Program-made: the position numbers and the translations under genes
NCBI GenBank assembly: GCA_022793375.1
Contig: JAAWCS010000044.1
Span: 1 to 46,874, forward strand
Reading direction: 5' to 3'
From: Lachnospiraceae bacterium
Lineage (GTDB): Bacteria > Bacillota > Clostridia > Lachnospirales > Lachnospiraceae
DNA: 46,874 nucleotides
In this document: piece by piece, positions 46,758 to 46,874 of the stretch
Layout of the letters: each line of letters starts with the position of its first letter
How positions within the stretch are numbered: the first letter of the stretch is position 1
Notes under the pieces: model-generated
Told to the model about the DNA's origin: nothing
Databases searched by the model: none
Seen by the model: the letters and a program-made list of their open reading frames with translations, nothing else

Positions 46758-46874
46758 TTATTCTACGTCCAAGGCGCCGAATTTGCCGAATCCGTCGGCG
46801 GAAAACAAAACCTTATCAAAGCTGTCATATGTGACGATGACTTCTGGCCAGAGCCCCATAGGCGCGGCTACAAA
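46758..46874 (-). pseudogene. FprA-type flavoprotein fragment, truncated
   Basis: Thirty-eight codons run in from the right edge on the minus strand and end at TAA (46758-46760). APMGLWPEVIVTYDSFDKVL followed by FSADGFGKFGALDVE is the second part of the metallo-beta-lactamase domain of FprA-type flavodiiron proteins, which reduce oxygen or nitric oxide in anaerobes. In intact proteins about 200 more residues with the flavodoxin domain follow; here a stop comes right after DVE. The gene is broken near the same place where the LytTR gene lost its start. Confidence 0.75.

Noticed and set aside
1..46874. tRNA, rRNA or complete insertion sequence genes
   Set aside because: I looked for cloverleaf-like segments and transposase motifs in the gaps and frames and found none that could be supported.

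Overview
The window looks like chromosome of a Gram-positive, anaerobic Clostridia, most likely Lachnospiraceae. The reasons are strong AGGAGG-type ribosome binding sites, TTGAAT/TTGACA-N17-TATAAT promoters, YesMN regulators beside carbohydrate-type ABC transporters, a DUF5711-type gene beside VanRS-like regulators, AbiE, and an FprA-type flavoprotein fragment. No rRNA, tRNA, complete transposase or phage structural gene was found. Most genes look moderately GC-rich. Two stretches, about 22.5-24.3 kb and 43.4-45.7 kb, are visibly AT-rich and look acquired.

Layout. 0-0.6 kb: end of an unknown transcription unit and a gene fragment. 0.7-9.6 kb: a YesM/YesN-like two-component system convergent with an Ugp-like ABC uptake operon (ATPase, two permeases, binding lipoprotein) that carries its own cytoplasmic phosphodiesterase. 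9.8-11.3 kb: decayed DNA, with a phosphatase pseudogene lacking its active site, an AAA-ATPase tail, nested inverted repeats and a truncated XRE gene. 11.3-15 kb: divergent HxlR regulator and radical SAM protein, an unknown 347-residue protein, and a secreted nuclease. 15-20.7 kb: a phosphorelay operon of a lone receiver, a hybrid kinase with Hpt, and a hybrid kinase fused to a DegV-like domain. 20.8-24.3 kb: small membrane proteins and a lipoprotein, including a module bounded by short inverted repeats. 24.3-27.2 kb: a small secreted peptide gene convergent, 2 bp apart, with a 632-residue double-HTH regulator, then a small XRE/membrane pair. 27.4-36.8 kb: DUF5711-like protein, VanS/VanR-like pair, AI-2E-family protein, ABC exporter with a duplicated permease, and a lipoprotein amidase. 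36.9-39.8 kb: a MITE-like hairpin and an ArsR / metallochaperone / P1B-ATPase operon. 39.8-43.2 kb: ibrA-ibrB and D-lactate dehydrogenase. 43.5-45.2 kb: AbiE toxin-antitoxin. 45.6-46.9 kb: a DUF6440-like gene, a truncated LytTR regulator and a truncated FprA gene.

The most unusual feature is a dispersed, tandemly repeated leader element. A 40-nt core carries two small inverted repeats and is spaced by 11-12 nt. It occurs in the same orientation immediately upstream of the Shine-Dalgarno of ldhA (six full copies plus one degenerate), the metallochaperone gene (two), the DUF6440-like gene (three) and, in degenerate form, the secreted-peptide gene (two). At the first three loci the spacer copies that gene's own leader sequence. 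Other highlights are the kinase-receiver-DegV fusion and the secreted peptide beside an RNPP/Rgg-like regulator. All functional statements come from reading sequence by eye; no database search was possible.
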